A DNA stretch of 55,504 bases, from positions 1-55,504 of the forward strand of contig CACMJW010000007.1 of the NCBI GenBank assembly GCA_902614125.1. The letters run 5' to 3'. This DNA comes from an uncultured Pelagibacteraceae bacterium (GTDB lineage Bacteria; Pseudomonadota; Alphaproteobacteria; Pelagibacterales; Pelagibacteraceae). Position 1 is the first letter of the stretch; each line of letters opens with the position of its first letter. Below, in pieces: positions 15,820 through 25,631 of the stretch. The notes beneath the pieces are model-generated. The model worked only from the letters and a program-made list of their open reading frames with translations, did no database searches and was not told where the DNA came from. The position numbers and the translations under genes were made by a program.

Positions 15820-18315
15820 TTAAAATACAGATTTGAAACTAAGAAATAAAGTATTGTCTAGGCCGTTATCAGAATTATGCATGTAATCTTTTGTTAAGAT
15901 ATTTTCAATAGAAGCGCTAGAATATTCTGATAATTGCTTGTCAAGTCTAATTGAAAAATTAGTTTCACGTCCAGAAGGTTGTAAATTTATTTTTCTTTTG
16001 TCATAATTTAATGTGCCGTTTAAATTGTGGACTTTTGGAACAAGTATGTTTGCGTTTCCTTTTTCAACTCTGTGTGGCTGTGAAAAGGAAAGAGATAGTG
16101 TATCTCTATCATTTGTTTGATAAGTAAAATTTGTACCCCAGCTGCTAGAATATATGTCATCAATATCACTGATCAAAGTATTTTCGAAACCTCTCATATT
16201 AGTATGACCCACTGATATAAGACTTGAAAAAGAAAGTTTGTCAGAGATTTTTTTATTTATGCTGTGTCCCAAAAAATTTGTAGGGGTTGACTGACTTTTT
16301 TCAAATGCACCCTCTGAAGTAGCACCAAGAAATCCTTGATCTTCATTAGAGTAGCCTAGCAACAATGAAGAGCCAATTAAATCAGTTTTAAGTAAGGCTC
16401 CGTTTGTATTAATGCCTTTTTCGTTTTCATTATAAAATAAAGAAATTGAGCTATTATTCAAATCGTCTAGAAAAATTCCACTTGAGTAGCTGTGAGTATT
16501 ATTTGAGTCACTCGTTATTTTTGGTAAAAAGGGCACATTAAATCCGTCATTAAAGCCTCTGCTTGTTATTTTATCATTTGTTGAAATAAAGCCAGATGTA
16601 ATTTCAAGAGGAAGATTGTAAGAATTTATTATACCTCTAGTTGGTGTTAAATTTGATTTGAAAAAAAATTCTGGTTCATACACTTTATTTAATGGTGAAC
16701 TATTATATCTACTAATTAGATTTGTTTTTAATCCTGTTCTTTGAGTCGAATAAATACTTTTATTTGAAGAAAAATGATTTTCTAATTTTTCTTTCATATT
16801 TAAATCTTTTTCCCTTAGAAAGCTTTGTGAATAATCATAGTTAAAAGTACCGTACATAGCATCGTGGAAAACACCTTTTGTATTTATGAAATTTTTTTCA
16901 AAAACGTCACCAAATAGTCTTGGAACTTTAATATTTGATCTTTCTAAAGAGTATATTTTTGAATCTTGAGTAGAGCTACCAACTAAAATTGATCTTCCCA
17001 TTCTTGATGTTGTGATAGGTTGAAGAGCAGCGTATATGTCTAACATTCCGTGACCCCATGTAGAATGATAGCCATGAGTGACACCATTAGAGAATGTCGT
17101 ATTGCCTGTTGCTGTAAAAAAAGAATTATCTGCTGATGCTAACAATCTATCAACTAGTTGTGCCGGGGATGCGCTTGGGAAAGCTTCAGATAATATTGCT
17201 ATGGCACCAGATACTTGAGGAGCTGCAAAAGATGTACCACTTTTTTTTGTCGATTGATCTACATCTGTTACACCTTGGTTATATGACGTTCCACTGCTTG
17301 TATTTGCCACGCTAAAAATCTCAAATCCATCAGCCTGTAAACAGTACTCTGCTGCGTCTCCACAAATTCCACCTTTTCTAACATATGTGTGATTACCAGA
17401 TGCACCTAATACTTCGGTATTTCCAACTGCAATCCAAGCCTCAGCTAACTTTGGAAATAATTCAGGCAATCCAGCTGAAACATCAATATTTGAAAATGTA
17501 GTATCATTAGTAATTGCAAATACTATTGCTCCATGATTTTGAAAATTATCTAATGCATCAATATAAGCTTGAAAATTTGACTCAAAGTTCATTGTAAAAC
17601 CTGCGTTCTGATAATATGTTCCAGCTGCAAATGCATTTGAAACACCGTTGTTAGTTGCATAGGTTGTTACGGTATCAATAGTTTGATCAACTCCCCAACT
17701 GTTATTGGAAACAATTGCTGATGAAGCAGCATCTAATGCTTTCTTCCAAGCGGTGCCATAATTATTTTCACCATTTGCTTGACTATAATCTGCAAAAAAT
17801 AAATCTGCATTGTGAGCGACACCCATAATTCCATCAACATTACCTGAAGGGTTGCTATATGACACTAAACCTAAACCTGTAGGATCTGAATTTTGGTTAT
17901 AATCAGCTGCAGCTATACCAGCAACAAAATTTCCATGATATCCTCCATTGAAATCATCACTTGCAGTAGCTAAAGTTCCATGTGTTGTAATGGTTTTATC
18001 AGCAAATTCTGCATGACTAGTATCAAATCTACTATCCATAATCATAATTGTTTTTCCAGCTCCAGATAATCCGTAGGCTAAAGCTTTATGTAAATTTATA
18101 GTCTCATATGGTGTTACTGATGAAGTTGCATCGAAGTTAATATTATCAAATTCTGCCCTAGCCTGAAAATCAGTAGCTATTGAAGAGGTATAAGCTAAGG
18201 ACGTCCCAGAACTCATACCTACGTATGAAGCGCCGCCGCCGCCGCCGCCGCCGCAGTTATTTAAAAATATCAGTGCAAATATAGGAAAAAGAGATTTTAA
18301 GTTTTTTAATCTCAT
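15820..18315 (-). CDS. Subtilisin-like (S8) serine protease lipoprotein autotransporter
   Basis: This 831-residue protein has a signal sequence ending at Cys21 (FLNNC), then seven glycines, suggesting a lipid-anchored, flexible N-terminus. The S8 catalytic residues are Asp94 (IMDSRFD), His127 (GYHGNF) and Ser362 (SGTSFAAP). Residues from ~560 to the end have the alternating pattern of a beta-barrel and finish with Phe, as in autotransporters exported by the BAM system. Lipidated S8 autotransporters are known (NalP and SphB1 types); these process other surface proteins. The (GGC)7 coding tract at 18232-18252 stands out in this AT-rich DNA. A secreted 132-residue gene follows. Confidence 0.82.
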   Translation of the reverse strand: MRLKNLKSLFPIFALIFLNNCGGGGGGGASYVGMSSGTSLAYTSSIATDFQARAEFDNINFDATSSVTPYETINLHKALAYGLSGAGKTIMIMDSRFDTSHAEFADKTITTHGTLATASDDFNGGYHGNFVAGIAAADYNQNSDPTGLGLVSYSNPSGNVDGIMGVAHNADLFFADYSQANGENNYGTAWKKALDAASSAIVSNNSWGVDQTIDTVTTYATNNGVSNAFAAGTYYQNAGFTMNFESNFQAYIDALDNFQNHGAIVFAITNDTTFSNIDVSAGLPELFPKLAEAWIAVGNTEVLGASGNHTYVRKGGICGDAAEYCLQADGFEIFSVANTSSGTSYNQGVTDVDQSTKKSGTSFAAPQVSGAIAILSEAFPSASPAQLVDRLLASADNSFFTATGNTTFSNGVTHGYHSTWGHGMLDIYAALQPITTSRMGRSILVGSSTQDSKIYSLERSNIKVPRLFGDVFEKNFINTKGVFHDAMYGTFNYDYSQSFLREKDLNMKEKLENHFSSNKSIYSTQRTGLKTNLISRYNSSPLNKVYEPEFFFKSNLTPTRGIINSYNLPLEITSGFISTNDKITSRGFNDGFNVPFLPKITSDSNNTHSYSSGIFLDDLNNSSISLFYNENEKGINTNGALLKTDLIGSSLLLGYSNEDQGFLGATSEGAFEKSQSTPTNFLGHSINKKISDKLSFSSLISVGHTNMRGFENTLISDIDDIYSSSWGTNFTYQTNDRDTLSLSFSQPHRVEKGNANILVPKVHNLNGTLNYDKRKINLQPSGRETNFSIRLDKQLSEYSSASIENILTKDYMHNSDNGLDNTLFLSFKSVF
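18232..18252 (-). repeat. (GGC)7 trinucleotide repeat encoding heptaglycine linker
   Basis: Seven perfect GGC codons follow the lipobox cysteine codon of the S8 autotransporter. The tract is pure G+C in a strongly AT-rich region. Slippage would change the glycine linker length by whole residues without shifting frame. Confidence 0.9.
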
Positions 18316-18642
18316 TAATTTAAAATTTTTTTAATCTAGGAATTATTATAATGTATAAATATTTAATATTTCAATCATTTTCTTACATATGTGAATTGCA
18401 AAAACCTGGGTTTTTTTATAAAAAATCTCAATTTTTTCCTTAATTTCTTCACAATTATGTTAATTATTTTTTAAGAAATTTAATTTATGAGAAAATAGGT
18501 TTAACGAATTTACTCTTCAAAAAAGACGTTAAATAAGGTAGATTTTAAGCCATTAAAAAGCGATACATAACTCGTCGTCAAATATCTTTTATTTACGAAA
18601 GTGGGATCGGTCGTCTTTAAATTAAAATTTAAAGGAGGCTTT
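18316..18642. promoter_or_regulatory. Intergenic region between divergent S8 autotransporter and LLM operon
   Basis: This is the largest gene-free stretch (327 bases). A short inverted repeat AAAAACC-TG-GGTTTTT lies at 18400-18415. A perfect AT palindrome, TTTAAATT-AA-AATTTAAA, lies at 18616-18633 and touches the strong ribosome binding site AGGAGG at 18633-18638, so folding could hide that site. TATAAT-like hexamers occur but none is decisive. Both promoters should lie here. I recognise no known riboswitch. Confidence 0.5.
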
Positions 18643-19812
18643 ATGAAGTTTGGTTATTTTTGTAACACAACAAATTGGACACACAAACCTTATCACCAAT
18701 TATTAGATGAAACTAAAGAGATCACTGAATATTGTGATAAAAATAAATGGAATTCTATATGGTTTACAGAACATCATTTTAATCATGAGGGAATGGAGTC
18801 TTGCACTAATCCTTTAATGTTAGGAGCAGATGCAGCAGCAAGAACAAAAAATATTAGAATTGGGCAAGCTGCAAACGTAATCACATTCCACAACCCAATT
18901 AGATTAGCAGAAGATATTGCAACGCTTGATCAGCTTTCCAAAGGAAGAGTGGAAGTAGGTGTGGCTAGAGGTGTTTATGGGCGAGAAGCTATAAATTTAA
19001 ACAAAGAGGCTGATTTAAAAGATCAAGCAAAAAACTTTAGATTGTTTGCTGAGACACTTGAAATTTTAAAAAAAGCTTGGTCCGAAAAATTTTTTAATCA
19101 CGATGGAGAATTTTATACTTATCCATCTCCTAACTATGTATGGCAACATGATATGAGTCCGCCAAGTGAGGAATTTATGAATATGGAAGACAGCACAATG
19201 AAAAAAATAAGTGTTGTGCCAAAGCCTTATCAAAATCCACACCCGCCTATTCATCAAGTTGTAGATGGAATAAGGTCGATAGAATGGGCAGCAGAAAATA
19301 ATATTAATGTAATCATGTGGATTCCTACAGTAAAGGCATTGAAAATAAGATTTGAGGCTTACAAAAATAAAAGATCAGAAGTTACAAAAAAAAATGTTCC
19401 TTTAGGAGAAGGAGTGACCCTTGTTCGAGACATGTTTGTAGCTGATACCATGGAAGAAGCAAAAGAAATGGCAGGAGAACACATGGTTAATTACATGAAA
19501 TGGGTTTGTCATTGGAGAGGTCTTGGTAATCATATGGATCCAGGTGAAGAGCTTCCAGAAACCAAAGGCAAATTAGATTTATTAAATTACGAATTCCTTC
19601 ATCAAAGAAACATGCTTTTTGGTACCCCAGAGTATGTAATTGATAAAATTCATGAATTAAAATCAGAATTAAATTTACAAAATCTTCAAGTTTGGTCAAA
19701 CTTTCCAGGTGTAAAACATAAAGATTGTATGAAAAGTATAAAATTATTCACTGAAAAAGTAATGCCAAATTTTAAAGATGATCTAGACACTGAAGTCAAA
19801 AAAGTTTCGTGA
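18643..19812 (+). CDS. Luciferase-like (LLM class) flavin-dependent monooxygenase
   Basis: This protein has 389 residues from ATG 18643. That start is chosen over a GTG at 18601 because AGGAGG lies four bases before it and MKFGYFCNTTNW is the normal family N-terminus. LLM hallmarks are IWFTEHHF, IRIGQAANVITFHNP and VEVGVARGVYGREA. Such two-component monooxygenases need reduced FMN from a separate reductase, not seen nearby. Its stop overlaps the GTG start of the TPP enzyme (GTGA). It heads a five-gene operon and probably performs the first oxygenation of an imported compound. Confidence 0.88.
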   Translation: MKFGYFCNTTNWTHKPYHQLLDETKEITEYCDKNKWNSIWFTEHHFNHEGMESCTNPLMLGADAAARTKNIRIGQAANVITFHNPIRLAEDIATLDQLSKGRVEVGVARGVYGREAINLNKEADLKDQAKNFRLFAETLEILKKAWSEKFFNHDGEFYTYPSPNYVWQHDMSPPSEEFMNMEDSTMKKISVVPKPYQNPHPPIHQVVDGIRSIEWAAENNINVIMWIPTVKALKIRFEAYKNKRSEVTKKNVPLGEGVTLVRDMFVADTMEEAKEMAGEHMVNYMKWVCHWRGLGNHMDPGEELPETKGKLDLLNYEFLHQRNMLFGTPEYVIDKIHELKSELNLQNLQVWSNFPGVKHKDCMKSIKLFTEKVMPNFKDDLDTEVKKVS

Positions 19813-21506
19813 AGCTTAAGTCAAGAAAGCTTACAGGCGGTCAAGCCGCTGTAAAATCCTTAAAAAAAGAACAAGTTAAACATGTATTTGGTTTAATTGG
19901 ATCAGCTACTATGGAAATGTTCGATGCTCTTTATCATGATAAAAAAATTAAATTTATTGATGTAAGAGATGAAAGAACAGGAACTCATATGGCTGACGGA
20001 TATGCAAGAGCCTCTAATCAACCAGGCGTAATTATTGCAGGACAAAATGGTCCAGGTGCAACAAATTTAGTTACAGGACTTGCTCAAGCAAAAGCTGCTT
20101 TTTCACCAGTTGTATCCTTAGCGGGACTATATTCAACAAATGATAAAATGGAGGATGCATTTCAAGGACTTGATCAGCAATCTTTGTTTGAACCTGTAAC
20201 TAAAAAAACAATTACATTAAAGAACAGTAAAAATATTCCAAATGCGATATCAGATGGATTTAATGTTGCAATGTCACCAAGAAGAGGCCCTGTTTGTATA
20301 AATTTACCAAGAAACCTACTAGCTGAAAAAAATAATTATAAAATAAATGAAAAAATAAAATCGTTTGAAAACACAAATAATACTCAATCGGATCCTAATT
20401 CAATTAAAAGAGCTGCAAAATTAATAAGTAATTCATCTAAAGGGATAATTATTGTTGGAGGAGGAATAAAATATACTTCAGGTTTTAAACCAGTTATAGA
20501 ACTCGCGGAATATTTAAATGTTCCAATTGTAACAGCTGCTGGTCATGGTGATGCAATTCCTTTTAATCATAAATTAAATGCTGGACAAATGGGACCAAGA
20601 GGAAATCCTGTTGCAACAAAACTGACTAAAGAGGCAGATATTATTTTAGCAATTGGAACAAGGCTTGGTTTTAATTCAACTTTTTATTCTTTCGAGAACA
20701 TAAATAAAAAAGCAAAAATTATACAAGTTGAACTAGAAAAAAAAATGTTAGGAAAATATTTTCCAATTAAAATTGGTATAAATGCAGATGCAGCAACAAC
20801 TGCAAATCAATTGCTTAGAGAGTTTAAAAAACAAAAAATTAAATCTGAGGTAAAAATTTGGACAGAAAAGTTTAAAAATGAAAGATCAAATTACTTGTTT
20901 CAACGTAATAATATACCTTCTAAAAACTATCCAATCCAACCACCAGGGCTTTTCAAAGAACTAAGAAAAGTTTTACCCAAAAACTCAGCAATTACTTTGG
21001 ATGCTGGAACCCTTTGTTTGCAAGCGACGGATGCTTTAGAATATTACAATCCACCTAGTTTATTTACTCCTTTAGATTTTGGTTTAGTTGGATTTTCATT
21101 TGCATGTGGATTAGGTGTAAAAGTTGCAAAACCTAAAAAAACTGTTGTAAGTCTAATGGGTGACGGTGGATTTGGTATGACAATATCTGAATTAAGCACT
21201 GCTGTAGAACATAAAATTAATACTATAACAATCGTAATGAACAATAAAAGTTGGGGTGCAGAAAAAGCATATCAAAAAGATTTTTTTGGAAAAAGATATT
21301 TAGGTGCTGATATTTCTAGTCCACCCTTTAGCAAAGTAGCAGAGCTCTATGGAGCTAAAGGATATAAAGTGAGGAAGTTGTCTGAAATTAACGATGCAAT
21401 TAAAAGTGCACTTAAAGTAAATAAGCCTGTAGTGATTGATGTTGATGTAGATCCAAAAGCACTATACAGTTTTAGGAGAGATAGCTTTAAACACAGATCA
21501 AAATAA
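19809..21506 (+). CDS. Thiamine pyrophosphate-dependent enzyme, acetolactate synthase-like
   Basis: This 565-residue protein has the three TPP-enzyme domains: the cofactor-activating glutamate in VRDERTGTHMADGYARA, a central domain with IIIVGGGIKY, and a C-terminal MGDGGFG ... VMNNKSWG metal/TPP motif. Family members include acetolactate synthase, oxalyl-CoA decarboxylase, sulfoacetaldehyde acetyltransferase and benzoylformate decarboxylase. Having no small regulatory subunit beside it and sitting among catabolic genes makes a decarboxylase or lyase role likelier than amino acid synthesis. GTG start; 4-base overlap with the LLM gene and 1-base overlap with the DUF1185 gene. Confidence 0.83.
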   Translation: MKLKSRKLTGGQAAVKSLKKEQVKHVFGLIGSATMEMFDALYHDKKIKFIDVRDERTGTHMADGYARASNQPGVIIAGQNGPGATNLVTGLAQAKAAFSPVVSLAGLYSTNDKMEDAFQGLDQQSLFEPVTKKTITLKNSKNIPNAISDGFNVAMSPRRGPVCINLPRNLLAEKNNYKINEKIKSFENTNNTQSDPNSIKRAAKLISNSSKGIIIVGGGIKYTSGFKPVIELAEYLNVPIVTAAGHGDAIPFNHKLNAGQMGPRGNPVATKLTKEADIILAIGTRLGFNSTFYSFENINKKAKIIQVELEKKMLGKYFPIKIGINADAATTANQLLREFKKQKIKSEVKIWTEKFKNERSNYLFQRNNIPSKNYPIQPPGLFKELRKVLPKNSAITLDAGTLCLQATDALEYYNPPSLFTPLDFGLVGFSFACGLGVKVAKPKKTVVSLMGDGGFGMTISELSTAVEHKINTITIVMNNKSWGAEKAYQKDFFGKRYLGADISSPPFSKVAELYGAKGYKVRKLSEINDAIKSALKVNKPVVIDVDVDPKALYSFRRDSFKHRSK

Positions 21507-22090
21507 TGAAATTACAATTACGTAAATTTACAAAATTTGTAGATAAAACATTTATAGAGGGTGGAAAAGATGCAAAGAACCCTGTGCTTTTAGTTTCAGT
21601 TGCTGCAGTAATACAAAATCCTTGGGCTGGAAAAGGTTTTGTTGAGGATATTAAGCCTGAAATTTTAGAACTGGCACCAAAGCTTGGAGATATTTTAGTT
21701 CCAGAACTTATTAAAGAGATAGGTTCAGGAGATAAAATTCAAGCATATGGGAAGGCTGCAATAGTTGGTCTTAATGGAGAAATAGAACATGCATCTGCTT
21801 TTATACATACTTTAAGATTTGGAAATAAGTTTAGAGATGCAGTTGGTGGAACTGCTTATTTAAGTTTTACAAATACAAGGGGACCCGCAGGATCAAAGAT
21901 TTCTATTCCCATGATGCATAAAACAGATCCTGGATTAAGGCCATTTTATTTAACACATGAATTTACAATTCATGACGCTCCAAACGAAGATGAGATAGTT
22001 GTTGCAATAGGTGGTGCTCCATTTGGAAGAGCGCATGCAAGAACTGGAGACAGATATCAAGATATGAAAGAAATGGGCATTGAACAATAA
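21506..22090 (+). CDS. Amino acid synthesis family protein (DUF1185)
   Basis: This 194-residue protein matches the DUF1185 pattern: IQNPWAGKGFVEDI, IQAYGKAAIVG, EIEHASAFIH and GRAHARTGDRY. Structures of the family exist but its reaction is not established as far as I know. The gene starts on the last base of the TPP-enzyme stop and is 3 bases before the hydrolase, so it is part of the degradative operon. Its invariant acidic and His residues suggest an enzyme acting on a small amide or keto compound. Confidence 0.8.
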   Translation: MKLQLRKFTKFVDKTFIEGGKDAKNPVLLVSVAAVIQNPWAGKGFVEDIKPEILELAPKLGDILVPELIKEIGSGDKIQAYGKAAIVGLNGEIEHASAFIHTLRFGNKFRDAVGGTAYLSFTNTRGPAGSKISIPMMHKTDPGLRPFYLTHEFTIHDAPNEDEIVVAIGGAPFGRAHARTGDRYQDMKEMGIEQ

Positions 22091-22093
22091 AAA

Positions 22094-22867
22094 ATGATCA
22101 ATGCAAAAGACTCCTACAATACTTTTTATTCTTTAAATCAAAAATCTGGAATTCCTTTGGTATTTATCCATGGTGTAGGCTTGAATAATACGATTTGGGA
22201 ACCTCAAGTAAACGCATTTAAGAATAGTGTACTAACATATGATATTCTAGGACATGGAAAAACTCCTCTCAGCAAAGATGAAATTTCATTTGATATTTTT
22301 TCAGACCAATTATTAAATTTAATTAATGAACTTAATATTGAAAAAATCCACTTAATTGGTTTCTCAATTGGATCATTAATAGCAAGAAATTTTGCTTGCA
22401 AATTTAATGAAAGACTTCAGTCTTTAACATTGCTCTGTTCAATATTCAAAAGAAGTATAGAGCAACAAAAATTAGTAAATGATAGGTTTGAACTTGCCAA
22501 AAAAAGTAAGAAATTATCTAAACAAGCGTTAAATAGATGGTTTACAGATGATTACTTAAAAAAAAACCCTGATACATATAATAAAATAAGTAACCTATTG
22601 GAAACAAATAACATGAATAATTTTTTAAAAATATATTCACTTTTTGTAAATCATAAAGATCAAGAGGATTTTTCAAAAATAAAAGTAAAAACCTTAGTAA
22701 TGACTGGAGAGGGTGATGTAGGTTCTACGCCTCAAATGTCTGAGGAATTAAGTAAAGAAATTGAGAATTCTTACTTTAAAATAATTCCTAAAGGGAAACA
22801 TCTATGTAGTATTGAATGTTCTGATAAGGTAAATTTAGAAATTAAAAAACATATAGAAAATGCCTGA
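22094..22867 (+). CDS. Alpha/beta-fold hydrolase
   Basis: This 257-residue hydrolase has HGVG at about 24-27, nucleophile motif GFSIGS, an acidic residue in TGEGDVG and a C-terminal histidine in KGKHLCS. It resembles the hydrolase at 5178 in length and cap-domain sequence (RWFTDDYLKKNPD versus RWFTEKFISENPD), so the two are probably paralogues each paired with an LLM monooxygenase. It overlaps the aldehyde dehydrogenase by 8 bases. Confidence 0.82.
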   Translation: MINAKDSYNTFYSLNQKSGIPLVFIHGVGLNNTIWEPQVNAFKNSVLTYDILGHGKTPLSKDEISFDIFSDQLLNLINELNIEKIHLIGFSIGSLIARNFACKFNERLQSLTLLCSIFKRSIEQQKLVNDRFELAKKSKKLSKQALNRWFTDDYLKKNPDTYNKISNLLETNNMNNFLKIYSLFVNHKDQEDFSKIKVKTLVMTGEGDVGSTPQMSEELSKEIENSYFKIIPKGKHLCSIECSDKVNLEIKKHIENA

Positions 22868-24341
22868 GTTAAAAAAATATAAAATGTTTATAAATGGCGA
22901 GTGGGTTAACTCAGATACTAAAAAAACTTTTGAAACACTTAATCCTGAAAATAATAAACCTTGGGCTGTAGTTCCAGAGGCAAGTGCAAGCGATGTTGAC
23001 AGAGCTGTCAAAGCTGCACAAAATGCATTTGAAGGCGAGTGGCCAAAATTGTTACCAAAAGATAGAGCAAGATATCTGAGGATGATAGGAGATAAACTTA
23101 GAGCCAATGCTGAACATTTAGGAAAAATAGAGACAATTGATACTGGAAAACTTTATAGAGAAACATATAAACAAGCCAACTATATAGCCGAGTATTATGA
23201 TTATTATGCAGGTCTTGCTGATAAGGTTGAAGGTACTGTTCTTCCAATAGACAAACCAAACATTCAAGCAATAACGACAAGAATACCAATCGGTGTAATT
23301 GCTGCAATTGTTCCTTGGAATTCACAAATGTTTTTAACTGCAACGAAACTTGCACCAGCTTTAGCAATGGGTAACACTGTTGTTATTAAATGTTCTGAGT
23401 TAGCACCTGCAACAATGTTTGAATTTGCAAAGTTAATTCAAGAAACTGGTATTCCAAAAGGAGTTGTAAATGTTATTTCCGGTTTTGGAGAACCTTGTGG
23501 TAAAGCTCTTACATCACATAATCTAGTTGAAAAAATTGCATTTACTGGCGGGCCAGAAACAGCACGTCATATCATTAGAAATTCTGCAGAAAATTTATCT
23601 GAAGTAAGTTTAGAACTTGGAGGAAAAAGTCCTGTTGCAGTATTTAATGATGCAAACCAGGAAAATGCAATTAATGGTATTACTGCAGGAATTTTTGGTG
23701 CCAGTGGACAGAGCTGTATTGCTGGATCTAGACTTTATTTGCAGGAAGGAATTTATGATGAATTTTTAGACAAACTATCAAAAAAAGCTGAGAAAATAAA
23801 AATTGGAGCTCCAATGGATCCTGAAACTGAGATGGGTCCAATAAGTAATTATAAACAATTAGAAGTTATTGAAAAAAATATTAAACTAACACTTGAACAA
23901 GGTGGAAGATTAAAGTGTGGAGGACAAAGACATTCATTTTCTAATGAAGGTTATTATTTTCCAGCTACAATTATAGAATGTGATAACCATAATTTACCAG
24001 TTGCTGAGAATGAATTGTTTGGACCTGTTTTATCAGTGATGAAATTTAAAACTGAAGATGAAGTAATTTCTAAAATGAATGACAATCAGTATGGATTATC
24101 ATCAGGTGTATACACGTCCAATCTTGCAAGAGGTATGAGAGTTTCAAAAGCAATTAGAGCTGGAATTACTTTTGTAAACACATATAGATTAATATCTCCA
24201 ACTGCTCCATTTGGTGGAATAAAGGATAGTGGATATGGAAAAGAGGCTGGACTAGAGTCTATTAAAGATTACACTAGAGTAAAGACTACATGGTTTTATA
24301 CTTCTGATGAGCCTACCCTGGATCCATTTTCAATTAGATAA
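22860..24341 (+). CDS. Aldehyde dehydrogenase (NAD-dependent)
   Basis: This 493-residue ALDH-superfamily enzyme has all catalytic parts: VPWN with Asn154, ELGGK with Glu252 and the nucleophile Cys286 in GQSCIAGS, plus the EELFGPV-like NELFGPVLSV stretch. It resembles betaine aldehyde/gamma-aminobutyraldehyde-type enzymes, but specificity cannot be fixed. It ends the LLM-TPP-DUF1185-hydrolase operon and probably oxidises the aldehyde released by the TPP enzyme. Confidence 0.87.
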   Translation: MPELKKYKMFINGEWVNSDTKKTFETLNPENNKPWAVVPEASASDVDRAVKAAQNAFEGEWPKLLPKDRARYLRMIGDKLRANAEHLGKIETIDTGKLYRETYKQANYIAEYYDYYAGLADKVEGTVLPIDKPNIQAITTRIPIGVIAAIVPWNSQMFLTATKLAPALAMGNTVVIKCSELAPATMFEFAKLIQETGIPKGVVNVISGFGEPCGKALTSHNLVEKIAFTGGPETARHIIRNSAENLSEVSLELGGKSPVAVFNDANQENAINGITAGIFGASGQSCIAGSRLYLQEGIYDEFLDKLSKKAEKIKIGAPMDPETEMGPISNYKQLEVIEKNIKLTLEQGGRLKCGGQRHSFSNEGYYFPATIIECDNHNLPVAENELFGPVLSVMKFKTEDEVISKMNDNQYGLSSGVYTSNLARGMRVSKAIRAGITFVNTYRLISPTAPFGGIKDSGYGKEAGLESIKDYTRVKTTWFYTSDEPTLDPFSIR

Positions 24342-24432
24342 CATCAAAAATATAAGCCAAAATTACTTATTGAAATAATAACTGAATAATATTTAAATTA
24401 GCCTTTATAAATTGTTAACTATTAGAGGAAAA

Positions 24433-25614
24433 ATGAAAAAATTAATTATGACTGCAACAATTTTTGTCATGACAATGACATCAAATGTTCTTGCAGATAT
24501 AAAAATGGGGATAATATTAGGATTTACAGGTCCTATTGAGTCTCTTACTCCAGCAATGGCTGCTTCTGCTGAGCTTGCATTTAAAGAAGCTTCAGATTCA
24601 GGTTCATTGTTAGGTGGAGAAAAAATTTCAATTGAGAGAGCAGATTCTACTTGTGTAGACTCGGCGGCAGCTACAACAGCAGCAGAGGGTCTAGTATCTG
24701 GCGGTGTTGTTGCTATTATGGGTGCTGACTGCTCAGGGGTAACTGGTGCAATTGCAACTAATGTTGCTGTACCTAATGGTGTAGTTATGATTTCACCATC
24801 TGCAACTTCTCCAGGATTAACAGATCTAAATGATAATGGTTATTTCTTCAGAACTGCTCCATCTGATGCAAGAGGTGGTCAAGTTTTGGCTGATATTACT
24901 AAAGACAGAAAAGTAAAATCAATTGCTGTTACTCACACAAACAATGACTATGGTAAAGGTTTAGCAGACGTATACGTAGCAGCTGTGAAAGCACACGGAA
25001 TAAATGTTACAGCAGTTACTGCGCATGAAGAAGGTAAAGGAGACTATGGTGCAGAAGTAGCTACTTTAGCTGCAGCAGGAGGTGATGCTTTGGCAGTACT
25101 TGGTTATCTTGATCAAGCTGGTGGTATGATAATTCAAGGATCATTAGACTCTGGAGCATTTGATGTATTTGTACTTTCAGATGGAATGATAGGCGACTCT
25201 CTAACAGACAGATTTGGAAAAGATTTGAACAAATCATTTGGTTCTTTACCTGGATCAACAGGAAAAGGAGCTGGAAAATTTGCTGAAGTAGCTAAAGCTG
25301 GTGGAATTGATTCGTCTGGGCCATATACTGGAGAATCTTATGATGCAGCAGCATTAATAGCTCTTTCTATGCAAGCAGGTGGAAAAGCAGATAGAGGAAC
25401 AATTCAAGCAAATGTTATGAATGTTGCTAATGCTCCTGGAACAAAAATTTATCCAGGTGAATTAAAAAAAGCTCTTGATTTATTAGCTAAAGGAAAAAAG
25501 GTTAATTACGAGGGAGCAACTGGTGTTGAATTTACTGATGTTGGTGAAGCTTTTGGATCTTTCTTAGAAAAAGAAATCAAAGGTGGTAAGTTTAAAACAA
25601 AAAAACAAAGATAA
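24433..25614 (+). CDS. Branched-chain amino acid-type ABC transporter substrate-binding protein
   Basis: This 393-residue periplasmic binding protein of the Peripla_BP_6 (LivJ/UrtA-like) class starts at ATG 24433. AGAGGA four bases upstream and a clear signal peptide ending SNVLA before DIKMG fix this start. Cargo may be an amino acid, amide, urea or aromatic compound. It follows the aldehyde dehydrogenase by 91 bases and ends at a strong terminator. The matching LivGFHM genes lie next door on the opposite strand. The tie to the upstream operon suggests it imports that pathway's substrate. Confidence 0.88.
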   Translation: MKKLIMTATIFVMTMTSNVLADIKMGIILGFTGPIESLTPAMAASAELAFKEASDSGSLLGGEKISIERADSTCVDSAAATTAAEGLVSGGVVAIMGADCSGVTGAIATNVAVPNGVVMISPSATSPGLTDLNDNGYFFRTAPSDARGGQVLADITKDRKVKSIAVTHTNNDYGKGLADVYVAAVKAHGINVTAVTAHEEGKGDYGAEVATLAAAGGDALAVLGYLDQAGGMIIQGSLDSGAFDVFVLSDGMIGDSLTDRFGKDLNKSFGSLPGSTGKGAGKFAEVAKAGGIDSSGPYTGESYDAAALIALSMQAGGKADRGTIQANVMNVANAPGTKIYPGELKKALDLLAKGKKVNYEGATGVEFTDVGEAFGSFLEKEIKGGKFKTKKQR

Positions 25615-25631
25615 TACTTAATATTTAGTGA

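Noticed and set aside
19809..21506. Calling the TPP enzyme ilvB (biosynthetic acetolactate synthase)
   Set aside because: No small subunit is next to it and it sits in a catabolic operon, so the biosynthetic name is not supported.
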